From contig NZ_KQ948740.1 in the NCBI RefSeq assembly GCF_001514195.1, positions 62,001 through 126,000 on the forward strand: a DNA stretch of 64,000 nt, written 5' to 3'. Each line of letters opens with the position of its first letter. Within the stretch, counting starts at the first letter, position 1. The notes beneath the pieces were generated by a model that was not told where the DNA came from, made no database searches, and saw only the letters and a program-made list of their open reading frames with translations. A program made the translations under genes and the position numbers. The DNA is from Streptomyces griseorubiginosus. GTDB taxonomy: Bacteria > Actinomycetota > Actinomycetes > Streptomycetales > Streptomycetaceae. Below are positions 42,078 to 51,700 of this stretch, one piece after another.

Positions 42078-42737
42078 TCAGCCGACCGGAGGGGTGCGGA
42101 TCGCGGCGATGTCGAACTGGAGGCGTACCTTCTCGCTGACCATCGCGCCGCCCTCGGCGAGCTTGCTGTCATAGGTCAGGCCCCAGTCGGAGCGGTTGAT
42201 GGTGGTGGTGCCGTCGAAGCCGGCGCGCTGGTAGCCGAACGGGTCGGTGACATGGCCTATGTAGGTCAGTTCCAGGACCACGGGGCGGGTGGCCGCCTTG
42301 ATGGTGAGATCACCGGTCATCCGGTAGACGTCGGGTCCGGCGACCTCGACGGAGGTGCTGGCGAACCGCATGCGCGGATACCGCGCGGAGTCCAGGAAGT
42401 CGCGTCCCACCAGGTGGGCGTCGCGCTGCTCCACCCCGGTGTCGACACTGCCGGTGGACACGATGATCTCCGCCTGGGAGTTGGACGGGTCGCGGCCGTC
42501 GAAGTAGAGGCGGCTCTGGTACTCCAGGAAGGCGCCCCGCACGGTGGTGACCATGGCGTGGCGTACGGAGAAGCCGATCCTGCTGTGCGCGGGGTCGATG
42601 GCCCACTCCCCTGTCAGGGCCGCCAGTCCGGGGTTCGGAAGGACGGCTGTGGCAGTGGCCGACGACCCGGTGGGGGGTGCGGAGGCGTCGGCGGGTTCCG
42701 AGCGGCGGAACATGGTGCCACGGTTGAACAAGTTCAT
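42078..42737 (-). CDS. YceI-family protein
   Basis: About 219 aa. The lipocalin-like YceI domain covers residues about 45-215: GEWAIDPAHSRIGFSVRHAM, TVRGAFLEY, GSVDTGVEQRDAHLVGRDFLD, then the paired strands YRMTGDLTIKAATRPVVL and GFDGTTTINRSDWGL. YceI proteins bind isoprenoid-like lipids in an internal channel; a cellular role in actinobacteria is unclear. ATG 42737 (MNLFNRGTM) is the likely start although no strong ribosome site is seen; ATG 42713 is possible. There is no signal peptide. Convergent with the P450. Confidence 0.85.
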   Translation of the reverse strand: MNLFNRGTMFRRSEPADASAPPTGSSATATAVLPNPGLAALTGEWAIDPAHSRIGFSVRHAMVTTVRGAFLEYQSRLYFDGRDPSNSQAEIIVSTGSVDTGVEQRDAHLVGRDFLDSARYPRMRFASTSVEVAGPDVYRMTGDLTIKAATRPVVLELTYIGHVTDPFGYQRAGFDGTTTINRSDWGLTYDSKLAEGGAMVSEKVRLQFDIAAIRTPPVG

Positions 42738-42764
42738 GCACCACGTAATTACTGCACGGGAGTT

Positions 42765-42793
42765 GTCTCCGCAAGGCTTGATCCTCCGGAGAC
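42765..42793. promoter_or_regulatory. Inverted repeat GTCTCCG-N15-CGGAGAC upstream of YceI gene
   Basis: Two perfect 7-bp arms spaced two helical turns centre to centre, 28 bases upstream of the YceI start, next to the AT-rich GTAATTAC. A candidate repressor or stress-regulator site. Confidence 0.35.
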
Positions 42794-42841
42794 GAAATAT
42801 CCACGGGTTCACCACACCCTTCGCCGAAAAGTGGAAAACGG

Positions 42842-44431
42842 CTAGTCGGCCCCTACGAGACTGCGCACTTCGAAGTCCTCATATGTCTCCTTCGGTTCGG
42901 GACGACTGAGTATCGAACCGAGCCAGCCGAGAAGGAAGCCGGCCGGGATGGAGACGATTCCGGGATTCTGCAAGGGGAACCAGGCGAAATCGGCGTCCGG
43001 GTAGAGCGCGGCGGGCGCGGCGGAGACGACCGGGGAGAACACGACGAGGACGACCGAGCAGAGCAGACCCCCGCAGAGACTGAGGAGGGCGCCCTGCGCG
43101 GTGAAGCGCCGCCAGAAGAGGCTGAAGACGAGGGTGGGCAGGATGGCGGAGGCCGCGATGGCGAAGGCGAGGAAGGCGAGCGTCGCGGAGTTGGCGCCCC
43201 AGGAGACCAGGGCGAGCAGCATGCCGAGGACACCGATGACGGCGGCCGCGAGCCGGGCCACGGCCAGTTCCTCCGTCTCGGTGGCCCTGCCCCGGCGGAT
43301 CACCTCGCCGTAGAGGTCGTGGGCCAGGGAGGAGGCGGCGGCCAGGGTCAGGCCGGCGGCGACCGCGAGGAGGGTGACGAAGGCGAGGCAGGACAGCAGG
43401 GCGGTCAGGACGGCGCCGCCGAGGTCGTGCGCCAGGAGCAGGACGGCGGCGTTGCCCGTGCGGTCGTTGCGGGCGATGGTCTCGCTGCCCAGGACGGCGG
43501 TGGCGCCGAGACCGAGGATGCCGGCCGCCAGGCAGACGAGGCTGACCAGGCCCATCGCCCAGACCACCGAGGTACGCAGGACGTCGACCGACTTCGGCGC
43601 GAGCAACCGCATCATGACGTGCGGGAGGGCGGCGAGGCCGAGCACGATCGCCAGCTGGAGGCTGAGGAAGTCGAGTTTGCTGGTGACGCCGGCGCCGTAG
43701 CGCAGGCCGGGTTCCAGGAACCGCGTGCCCTGCCCGCTGTTGTCCGCGGCGGCGGCCAGCAGGTTCTCGATGTTCCAGTCGAAGCGGTGGAGCACCATCA
43801 CGGCGGTCACGGTGACGCCGGAGATGAGCATGACCGCCTTGACGATCTGGATGAAGGTGGCTCCGGGCATGCCTCCGATGGCCGCGTAGACGATGACGAC
43901 GGTGCCGATGACGACGACGCACAGGGCGCGGGTGGCGGCACTGGGTTCCCCGGTGAACTGCGTCAACAGGGCCACGCTGCCGACGAGTTGGGCGACGAGG
44001 TAGAGGACGGTGATGGTCAGCGTGCACAGCGCCAGGGCGAGCCGCACCGGTCGTTGCATCCGGGAGAGGCGGGTGGCCAGGGTGTCGCCGAGGGTGAACC
44101 TGCCGGTGTTGCGCAGGGGTTCGGCGATCAGCAGCAGGACCATCATCCAGGCGACGGCGGTGCCGCACAGGTAGAGCAGTCCGTCGTAGCCGGTCAGGGC
44201 GACCAGGCCGGTGCTGCCGAGGAGGGTCGCGGCCGAGAGGTAGTCGCCGCACATGGCCAGGCCGTTGCGCAGCGGGGACATGGTGCGGTTGCCGAGGTAG
44301 AACTCGCCGATCTCGTCGCGCTGGGGCGCGGTGAGCAGGGCGGTGAACAGGGTCACGACGACCACGGACAGGAACAGGACCAGGGTCAGCTGGAGGCTGA
44401 GGCGATCCACGACGGAGGCGCCGAGCCTCAC
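42842..44431 (-). CDS. Sodium:solute symporter (ActP/acetate-like, SSS family)
   Basis: 529 aa. GTG 44431 overlaps the stop of the DUF485 gene (GTGA). About thirteen membrane segments; the SSS signature is seen in FYLGNRTMSPLRNGLAMCGD and YAAIGGMPGATFIQIVKAV. The pairing of a DUF485 protein with this transporter is the hallmark of the acetate/monocarboxylate permease operon (yjcH-actP type), so import of acetate, pyruvate or a related acid with Na+ is likely. An uncharged C-terminal tail ends in SRPEPKETYEDFEVRSL. Confidence 0.9.
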   Translation of the reverse strand: MRLGASVVDRLSLQLTLVLFLSVVVVTLFTALLTAPQRDEIGEFYLGNRTMSPLRNGLAMCGDYLSAATLLGSTGLVALTGYDGLLYLCGTAVAWMMVLLLIAEPLRNTGRFTLGDTLATRLSRMQRPVRLALALCTLTITVLYLVAQLVGSVALLTQFTGEPSAATRALCVVVIGTVVIVYAAIGGMPGATFIQIVKAVMLISGVTVTAVMVLHRFDWNIENLLAAAADNSGQGTRFLEPGLRYGAGVTSKLDFLSLQLAIVLGLAALPHVMMRLLAPKSVDVLRTSVVWAMGLVSLVCLAAGILGLGATAVLGSETIARNDRTGNAAVLLLAHDLGGAVLTALLSCLAFVTLLAVAAGLTLAAASSLAHDLYGEVIRRGRATETEELAVARLAAAVIGVLGMLLALVSWGANSATLAFLAFAIAASAILPTLVFSLFWRRFTAQGALLSLCGGLLCSVVLVVFSPVVSAAPAALYPDADFAWFPLQNPGIVSIPAGFLLGWLGSILSRPEPKETYEDFEVRSLVGAD

Positions 44432-44931
44432 CACGGCCGGAACTCCGCACCGCGCCGGGAGGTGCGCTCCTCGAAAGCACCGCGCTGAGAGGTGCGCTCC
44501 TCGAAAGCACCGCGTCGGGTGGTGCGTTCCTGGAGGGCGCCGTGCCGGCGGCGCGCGTTCTCCTGGTGGCGAGCCAGGCCGCGCAGGCCGCGCACCACCG
44601 GCGTGACGTCGGTGCGCACATGGACGAGGTAACGCCACACGATCAGGCCCATCAGCACGAACTGCCCGAGCCCCAGGGCCAGTCCGACCGTGAGGTGGCC
44701 GCTGACGGAGGTGTTCATGAGGCCGGGCAGGAAACTGGACAGCAGGACGTACAGGAGGAATCCGCCGACGGCGACGGCGGTGGCCCGGACCCCGAACCGG
44801 CGGTGGGTGCGGCGCAACTCCTGGTACGCGGGCAGGCCGGACACCGACTGCCCCTCTCCGTCGGAACCGGCTTCGGGACCTGTCTCATAAGGGAACGGCG
44901 GCCCGCCGAACCCCGTGGAATGCCGTGACAC
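44428..44931 (-). CDS. DUF485 membrane protein with C-terminal 10-residue repeats
   Basis: 167 aa. GTG 44931 follows AAAGAAGG. Residues about 32-115 are a DUF485 domain: LPAYQELRRTHRRFGVRATA, two membrane segments (VGGFLLYVLLSSFLPGLM and LGLGQFVLMGLIVWRYLVHV). It is the companion of the symporter that starts in its stop codon. The C-terminus is odd: after the second helix it carries three consecutive near-identical ten-residue units (GALQERTTRR, GAFEERTSQR, GAFEERTSRR) encoded by 30-bp tandem repeats. This highly charged tail is presumably cytoplasmic and is not part of ordinary DUF485 proteins. Confidence 0.88.
   Translation of the reverse strand: MSRHSTGFGGPPFPYETGPEAGSDGEGQSVSGLPAYQELRRTHRRFGVRATAVAVGGFLLYVLLSSFLPGLMNTSVSGHLTVGLALGLGQFVLMGLIVWRYLVHVRTDVTPVVRGLRGLARHQENARRRHGALQERTTRRGAFEERTSQRGAFEERTSRRGAEFRPW
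44451..44540. repeat. Three 30-bp tandem repeats in the DUF485 tail
   Basis: Units 44451-44480, 44481-44510 and 44511-44540. The first two differ only within the CGCGCCGGGA/CGCGCTGAGA part and share GGTGCGCTCCTCGAAAGCAC exactly; the third is more diverged. Copy changes would add or remove ten residues without frameshift. Confidence 0.9.
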
Positions 44932-45424
44932 ATGCACCTTCTTTACTGCCGCGCCGGTCGTCCGGCAAAGGCACGCCGAAGTCGTGCTCCGAGCGGACTT
45001 GTGGGGGACGCGAATCCGGAATTCACGGGATGGAATTGCATGCCTGGGGAGGAGCCTTGTGGGGCGGACGGCCGAGGGGTCGGGGTGACGACGTGGCCGG
45101 GACCGGGATTGTTGCAGCGCCCCCATTGAACTATCAACCGGCCGGTCGAACCCGATCAGGAAACTGACTCATTCACGCGCTCCGAGCGATGGACGCGCCT
45201 TCCCGGGGCCTGCGAAAAGGCGAGCCCCCGGAACAGGTCTGCACCTTCTCTCCGGCCAGGTTGGCTCAAATGCGGCGCCCATGGAACGCTGCGCCGTCCA
45301 CGGGGGCTTGTCACTCACGGAGCAAGGCCGGCCTCCCGGGACTCACCTCGCGCAAACAGAACGCCGTAGGGCTCGGCACCACCTGGGGGCGCTGCCATAT
45401 TCGAAGGCCACTTCGGAGGTGGCA
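44932..45424. other. Non-coding region between DUF485 and acyl-CoA carboxylase genes
   Basis: About 490 bp separating divergent genes. It is less GC-rich than its surroundings in places (for example TTGAACTATCAACC near 45127 and GATCAGGAAACTGACTCATTC near 45157), which fits promoters in both directions, including that of the lipid locus. A loose hairpin lies around 45203-45231 (CCGGGGCC to GCCCCCGG). A frame 45189-45428 ends in a GTGA overlap with the carboxylase gene, but its codon use does not look coding. Confidence 0.5.
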
Positions 45425-46978
45425 GTGACAGTAGAGGTGACGACGACACGCCTGCCCGACCGCACCGCCGACCGCGTCCTCGCACTGGAGGCCCGCCAGG
45501 CACGGGCCGTCGCCGGGGACAGGCCCAGAAAACGGGGCAAGTTCAGTGCGCGGGAGCGGATCGACCTGCTGCTGGACCCCGGTTCCTTCACCGAGACCGG
45601 CCTGTTCGTGCGGGCCAGGCCGACCGGGGACGGCGCGGACCGCCCCTACGGGGACGGCGTGGTCACCGGGTGCGGCACGATCGACGGCCGCCCCGTCTGT
45701 GTCTTCTCGCAGGACTCCACGGTGTTCGGCGGCAGCATGGGTGAGGCCTTCGGCGAGAAGACGGTGGCCCTCATGGACCTGGCGCTTCGGACCGGGTGCC
45801 CGGTGATCGGGCTCAACGACGGCGGCGGCGCCCGCATCCAGGAGGGGGTCGTCTCCCTCGCCCTCTACGCCGAGCTGGTGCGCCGCAACGTCCAGGCCTC
45901 CGGGGTGATCCCGCAGATCTCGGTCGTCCTCGGCCCGTGTGCCGGCGGGGCCGCCTACTCCCCCGCCATCACCGACTTCACGGTGATGGTGGACGGCGCC
46001 TCGCACATGTTCGTCACCGGGCCCGAGGTGATCGAGGCGGTCACCGGGGAACGCACCAGCGCCGAGGAACTGGGCGGCGCCCGCACCAGCAACTCCCTGA
46101 GCGGCAACGCCCACTTCCTCGCCGCGGACGAGACCGAGGCCCTGGACACCGTACGGGAGCTGCTGTCGTACCTGCCCGTCAACAACCTGGAGCGGCCGCC
46201 GCAGTACGCCCCCCTGCCGCCGCCCTCCGGCATCCCGCTCGACGAGATCGTGCCGGACCGGCTCGGGCAGGCCTACGACATGCGGGACATCCTGCGGGCC
46301 GTCGTGGACGACGGTGAACTGCTGGAGATCCAGGAGCTGTTCGCACCCAACGTCATCTGCGCATTGGCGCTCGTCGAGGGCATGTCCGTCGGGGTGGTCG
46401 CCAACCAGCCCGCGCACGCGGCCGGGGTGCTGGACATCGACGCCTCCGAGAAGGCGGCGCGGTTCGTACGGTTCTGCGACGCGTTCGGCATTCCGCTGCT
46501 GACCTTCGCCGACGTGCCGGGCTATCTGTCCGGGGTCCGGCAGGAGCAGGCCGGGATCATCCGGCGCGGCGCCAAGCTGCTGTACGCCTACGCCGAGGCG
46601 ACCGTCCCCAAGGTGACGGTGGTGATCCGCAAGGCCTACGGCGGCGGGTACGCGGTGATGGGCTCCAAGCACCTGGGCGCCGACATCAACCTCGCCTGGC
46701 CGACCGCGCGGATCGCGGTGATGGGCGCCGAGGGCGCGGTGGGCGTCCTGCACCGGCGCGACATCGCCGCCGCCGAGGAGCCCGAGGCGCTGCGGGCGGA
46801 ACTAGTCGCCGCCTACGAGGACACCCACGGCACGCCCTACCCCGCCGCCGAGCGCGGCTACGTCGACGCCGTCATCGCCCCGCGCGACACCCGCGCCCAC
46901 ATCTGCCGCGCGCTGCGTGCCCTGCGCGGCAAGCGTGCCCCGATGCCGGAGCGCCGGCACGGCAACATCCCGCTCTGA
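45425..46978 (+). CDS. Acyl-CoA carboxylase beta (carboxyltransferase) subunit, AccD4/PccB-like
   Basis: 517 aa. GTG 45425 has GGAGGT four bases before it. Both halves of the carboxyltransferase fold are complete: GKFSARERIDLLLDPGSF, CVFSQDSTVFGGSMGE, NDGGGARIQEGV, GPCAGGAAYSPAITDF and, in the C-half, FADVPGYLSG, RKAYGGGYAVMGSKHL and WPTARIAVMGAEGAVG. The residue aligned with Asp422 of S. coelicolor PccB, which sets chain-length preference, appears to be Ala410, so a substrate other than propionyl-CoA is likely. It needs a biotinylated alpha subunit encoded elsewhere. In mycobacteria AccD4 carboxylates the C24-26 acyl-CoA used by Pks13; here too a FAAL and a Pks13-like PKS follow directly. 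Confidence 0.92.
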   Translation: MTVEVTTTRLPDRTADRVLALEARQARAVAGDRPRKRGKFSARERIDLLLDPGSFTETGLFVRARPTGDGADRPYGDGVVTGCGTIDGRPVCVFSQDSTVFGGSMGEAFGEKTVALMDLALRTGCPVIGLNDGGGARIQEGVVSLALYAELVRRNVQASGVIPQISVVLGPCAGGAAYSPAITDFTVMVDGASHMFVTGPEVIEAVTGERTSAEELGGARTSNSLSGNAHFLAADETEALDTVRELLSYLPVNNLERPPQYAPLPPPSGIPLDEIVPDRLGQAYDMRDILRAVVDDGELLEIQELFAPNVICALALVEGMSVGVVANQPAHAAGVLDIDASEKAARFVRFCDAFGIPLLTFADVPGYLSGVRQEQAGIIRRGAKLLYAYAEATVPKVTVVIRKAYGGGYAVMGSKHLGADINLAWPTARIAVMGAEGAVGVLHRRDIAAAEEPEALRAELVAAYEDTHGTPYPAAERGYVDAVIAPRDTRAHICRALRALRGKRAPMPERRHGNIPL

Positions 46979-47003
46979 CCCGTCTCGCGAGGAGACCTGC
47001 CTG

Positions 47004-48704
47004 ATGGACAGCCGCCGTCCCCCGCTCGCCCCCGCGTTCCGCACGCTCCCGGAGTACCTGCGGCACTGGGCCGGGACCACCCCCGACCGACGGGCGTTCA
47101 CCTTCGTCGACCACCCCGCCCCGGACTCGCGGGGCGTCCACCGCACCCTGACCTGGCGCCGGCTGGACGTACGGGTCCGTGCCGTGGCCGCACGCCTCGC
47201 GGCAGAGGCCGAGCCCGGAGCCCGCGTGGCGCTGCTGTGCCCCCAGGGGCTGGAGTACGTCACCGGGTTCCTGGCGGCGCTCAGTGCGGGCCTGGTCGCC
47301 GTACCGCTGTATCCGCCTGGTCTGCCCGGCCAGGACGACCGTCTCACGGCGGTCCTGTCCGACGCGCGCCCGGCCGTGATCCTCACGACGAGCCGACACC
47401 TGGAGCAGGTAAGGGAGTTGGGCGAGCGGGTCGTCGCGGTGGACCAGGTGCCGGACGCCGCCGCGAGCGACCTGGAGCCGGCCGGCGGCGAGGTCGCCTA
47501 CCTCCAGTACACCTCGGGGTCCACCCGCACCCCGGCGGGCGTCGAGATCGGGCACACCAACGTCGTCGCCAACGCCTGCCAGGCGCTGACGGCCTACGGC
47601 GCCGACGTCCGTCCGGCGACCTGTGTGGGCTGGCTGCCGCTCTACCACGACATGGGGCTCGTGCTGAGCGTGGCCGCCCCGGTCGTGCGGGGGCTGCTGT
47701 CGGTGCTCATGGACCCGGTGGCCTTCCTGCACGAACCCGCGCGCTGGCTACGGCTGTTGTCCGCACACCCGCGGGCGCTCAGCGCGGCCCCCAACTTCGC
47801 CTACGACTACTGCGCCTCGGCGGTGACCGACGCACAGAAGGCGGAGCTGCGGCTGGACGACGTCTTCGGGCTCATCAACGGCAGTGAACCGGTGCGCCCC
47901 ACGACGGCCGACCGCTTCCAGGCGGCCTTCGCCGGGCAGGGACTCGCCGCGGGGACGCACTGTCCCTCGTACGGCCTCGCGGAGGCGACCGTCTTCGTCA
48001 GCGCGGCCCGGCCCGGGGAGCCGCTGCGCCGGTTCGCGCTCGACCGGGACGCGCTCGCCGAGGGCAAGGCGCTGCCCGCGCGCCCCGACGATCCGAGGGC
48101 GGTCCTGCTGGCGGGCTGCGGTGCCCCGGCGGGACAGCGGATCCGGATCGCCGACCCCGTCTCCCAGGCCGACCTGTCCGAGGGCGAGGTCGGGGAGATC
48201 CAGGTGCGGGGGCCCAACGTGGGCCGCGGCTACTGGAACCACGAGGAGCAGTCCCGGCGGGTCTTCGGCGCGGACGGCTGGCTGCGCACCGGTGACCTCG
48301 GGACGGTCCTGGAGGGCCAGTTGCTCGTCACCGGCCGGCTCAAGGACCTGATCGTGGTCGACGGCCGCAACCACTACCCGCAGGACGTGGAGGCCACCGT
48401 CCAGGACACGCATCCGGCACTGCGCCGGGACCGGCTCGCCGCGTTCGGGGTGGCGGGCGGATCGGGCGAGCGGGTGGTCGTGGTGGCCGAGCACACCCGG
48501 ACCACCAGCCTCGACGAACTCGACGTACCGGCCCTGGTGCGGGCGGTACGGGCGGCCGTGTCGGCGCGGCACGGGCTGCGGCTCGCCGACGTCGTCCTGG
48601 TGGCGCCGGGCACCGTGCCCCGCACCTCCAGCGGCAAGGTGTCGCGGGCGCTGACCCGGGAGCGGTACCTGGCGGGGGCCTACGCGATGGGCGGTGCCGG
48701 GTGA
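47004..48704 (+). CDS. Fatty-acyl-AMP ligase (FAAL, FadD32-like)
   Basis: 566 aa. ATG 47004 follows GAGGAG, 25 bases after the carboxylase. ANL-superfamily motifs: YTSGSTRTPAGVEIGHTNV (P-loop), GWLPLYHDMGL, PSYGLAEATVFVSAA, LRTGDLGTVLEG, and GRLKDLIVVDGRNHYPQDVE; the last is a FAAL-type form that differs from acyl-CoA synthetases. FAALs activate a fatty acid as acyl-AMP and load it directly on an ACP rather than on CoA. The four-base overlap with the PKS gene, whose first domain is an ACP, shows where the acyl chain goes. Equivalent to the FadD32-Pks13 pair of mycobacteria. Confidence 0.93.
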   Translation: MDSRRPPLAPAFRTLPEYLRHWAGTTPDRRAFTFVDHPAPDSRGVHRTLTWRRLDVRVRAVAARLAAEAEPGARVALLCPQGLEYVTGFLAALSAGLVAVPLYPPGLPGQDDRLTAVLSDARPAVILTTSRHLEQVRELGERVVAVDQVPDAAASDLEPAGGEVAYLQYTSGSTRTPAGVEIGHTNVVANACQALTAYGADVRPATCVGWLPLYHDMGLVLSVAAPVVRGLLSVLMDPVAFLHEPARWLRLLSAHPRALSAAPNFAYDYCASAVTDAQKAELRLDDVFGLINGSEPVRPTTADRFQAAFAGQGLAAGTHCPSYGLAEATVFVSAARPGEPLRRFALDRDALAEGKALPARPDDPRAVLLAGCGAPAGQRIRIADPVSQADLSEGEVGEIQVRGPNVGRGYWNHEEQSRRVFGADGWLRTGDLGTVLEGQLLVTGRLKDLIVVDGRNHYPQDVEATVQDTHPALRRDRLAAFGVAGGSGERVVVVAEHTRTTSLDELDVPALVRAVRAAVSARHGLRLADVVLVAPGTVPRTSSGKVSRALTRERYLAGAYAMGGAG

Positions 48705-51700
48705 GAGCCGTGGACGCGGGCGCGGTGCGCCGGCTGGTGGTGGAGCGGGTCGCGGAGTGGACCGGGACGCCGGCGGCCGAGGTGCCGATGGACCGGCCGC
48801 TGGCAGATCTCGGGATGGCCTCGCGGGACGCGGTCGTGCTGGCCGGCGAACTGGCCCGGCTGACCGGACGCGAGTTGCCGGCGACCCTGCTGTGGGAGGC
48901 GCCGACCGGGGAGGCGCTGGTGGCGCACCTGTGCGGCCCCGCACCCGGCCCCGGCCCGGCCTCGGTCTCGGCACCCGCGCCGGCCTCCGTCTCGACGCCC
49001 CGCCCCGGACCGGCGTCGCTCGCGGCAGCCGCAGCGGCCGCGCCCGGCGAGCCCGTGGCCGTCATAGGCCTCGGCTGCCGGCTCCCCGGCGGGGTCCACG
49101 GACCGGGCGACTACTGGCGGCTGCTGACCGACGGGGTCGACGCGATCCGGCGGGTGCCCGAGGACCGCTGGCGCGACTTCGGCGCCTTCCCGCCCGAGGA
49201 CGCGCTCCCCTACGGCGGCTACCTCGACGACATCGCCGGGTTCGACGCGGACTTCTTCCGGATCAGCCCGCGCGAGGCCGCCGTGATGGACCCGCAGCAG
49301 CGCATCCTCCTGGAGGTCGTCCACGAGACGCTGACGCATGCCGCCGTCCCGGCCGCCTCCCTCGCGGGCACCGCCACCGGCGTCTTCGTCGGGGTCTCGG
49401 CGCCCGAGTACGGCACCCTCACCGGCGCCGACCCCGCGGCCGTGGATCCGTGGGCACCGGCGGGCGGCGCGCTGGGCGTGACCGCGGGCCGGCTGTCGTA
49501 CGTGCTGGACGCCCGGGGGCCCAGCATGGCCGTCGACACCGCGTGCTCCTCCTCGCTGGTCGCCGTGCACCACGCCTGCGTGAGCCTGCGCACCGGCGAG
49601 AGCGACACGGCGATCGCCGCGGGCGTCAACCTGCTGCTCTCCCCCGCCGTCACCGTGGCGTTCCGGCGGGCCGGTGCCCTCGCGCCGGACGGCCGCTGCA
49701 AGCCGTTCTCGGCGGACGCGGACGGCATCGGACGCGGAGAGGGCTGCGCGGCCGTCCTGCTGAAGCGGCTGTCGGACGCCGAACGCGACGGCGACCGCGT
49801 CCTCGCCGTCATCCGCGCCACCGCCGTCAACTCCGACGGCCGCTCCAACGGCCTCCTCGCCCCCAACCCGGCTGCCCAGCAAGCCCTGTTGACCTCCGCC
49901 TACACACGGGCGGGACTGTCCCCGGCACACATCGACTACGTCGAGGCGCACGGCACCGGCACCCCGCTCGGCGACCCCATCGAGGCGGGCGCCCTGGGTG
50001 CCGTCCTCGGTACGGACCGCGACCCCGACCAGCCGCTGCTGCTGGGCTCCGTGAAGTCGAACCTGGGGCACCTGGAGTCGGCCGCGGGCATCGCCGGGCT
50101 CGTCAAGACGGTCCTCGCCCTGCACCACGACGTCATCCCGCCGTCCCTGCACTGCTCGGGGGGCAGCGCCCTGGACGACGTACGGCTGCGGGTGGTGTCC
50201 GAGGGCGAGCCCTGGCCGCGGTACGGCGGTACGGCCACCGCCGGGGTCTCCGGGTTCGGGTTCGGCGGCACCAACGCCCATGCGGTGCTGGAGGAATGGC
50301 GTCCCGGCGTGCTGCCCTCGCGCCCTGCCGAGGAGCCCGGCGCCCGGCTGCACGTCCTGTCCGACGTCGACGAGGAGCGGCTGCGGGACACCGCGGCCCG
50401 GCTCGCCGACTGGCTGCGTACGGCCTCCGCGCACCCGGCCGACGTGGCCCGCACACTGGCCGGACGGGCGGGTCGCGGGAGCGTGCGGGCGGCCGTGGTA
50501 GCCCGGGACCGCGCGGAACTGGCCGACGGACTGGACGCGTTGGCACGGGGAGACACCCCCGGGACGTCGGCACACGGTCCGGTCGTCACCGGCGTCCGTG
50601 AACTCGTCGGGCGAAGTTCAGTCGCCACCGGCACCCGTGAACTCGTCGGGCGAGGCTCGGTCGTCACCGGCGGCCGTGATCTCGTCGGCCGGGGTCCGGT
50701 GTGGGTGTTCTCCGGGTACGGCAGCCAGTGGGCCGGGATGGGGCGGCGGCTGCTGGCCGAGGAACCCGCCTTCGCCGCCGCGGTGGAGAAGCTCGACGCG
50801 GAGTGCGGGCTGTCCCTGTACGAGCGGCTCGCGTCCGGATGCGCACTCGACCGGCTGGAGGTGGCCCAGCCCGTTCTCTTCGGACTCCAGGTGGCACTCG
50901 CCGAGTTGTGGCGTTCCTACGGCGTCGAGCCCGCCGCCGTCATCGGCCACTCCCTGGGCGAGGTCGCCGCCGCGGTGTGCGCGGGCGCCCTCGACGTGTC
51001 GGAGGGCGCCCGGATCGTCACCGTCAGGGCCCGGCTGCTGAGCGGGTTGCAGGGCGGGGCCATGGCGGTCGTCGACCTGGAGGACGGTGAACTCGGCCTC
51101 CTGGAAAGGGACTTCCCCGGCGTGCACGTCGCGGTCCACTCCTCGCCGGGACAGAAGGTCGTCACCGGGGAGGAGCCGGCGGTGGCGCGGTTCGTGCGGT
51201 GGCTGGAGGGGCAGGGCAGGGCGGCCCGTTCCATGCGGGTCGTCGGGGCCGGTCACTCGCCCCAAGTCGATCCGCTCCTGCCGGAGTTGACGGCGTCCCT
51301 GGCCGACATCGGCGGCCGTGCGCCGCACGTCCCCGTCTACTCCACCGTTCTGGACGATCCGCGCGGCGGCAGTGTCTTCGACGCCGCTCACTGGGCCGCG
51401 AACCTGCGTCGGCCCGTACGGCTCGACCGGGCCGTCACCGCGGCCGCGGCCGACGGCCACCACGTGTTCGTCGAGATCTCGCCGCACCCGGTCCTCGCGC
51501 GGGCCGTCACCGACACCGCGCCCGGCGCCCTCGCGCTCGGCACGCTCCGACGGGACGCCGACGGCTGCGCGGACTTCCTCGCGCAGTTGGGGGCGCTCTA
51601 CTGCGCGGGCGGACGGCTGCCGCTGCCCGCGGGACGGGTCGTCGACCTGCCCGCGCCGCGCTGGAAGCACGTGCGGCACTGGTGGACGGACGGGCGGGGC

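Noticed and set aside
45189..45428. A 79-codon plus-strand ORF ending in a GTGA overlap with the carboxylase gene
   Set aside because: The overlap is suggestive of coupling, but codon third positions are not GC-biased, there is no ribosome site and no recognisable sequence, so I treat it as part of the leader region.
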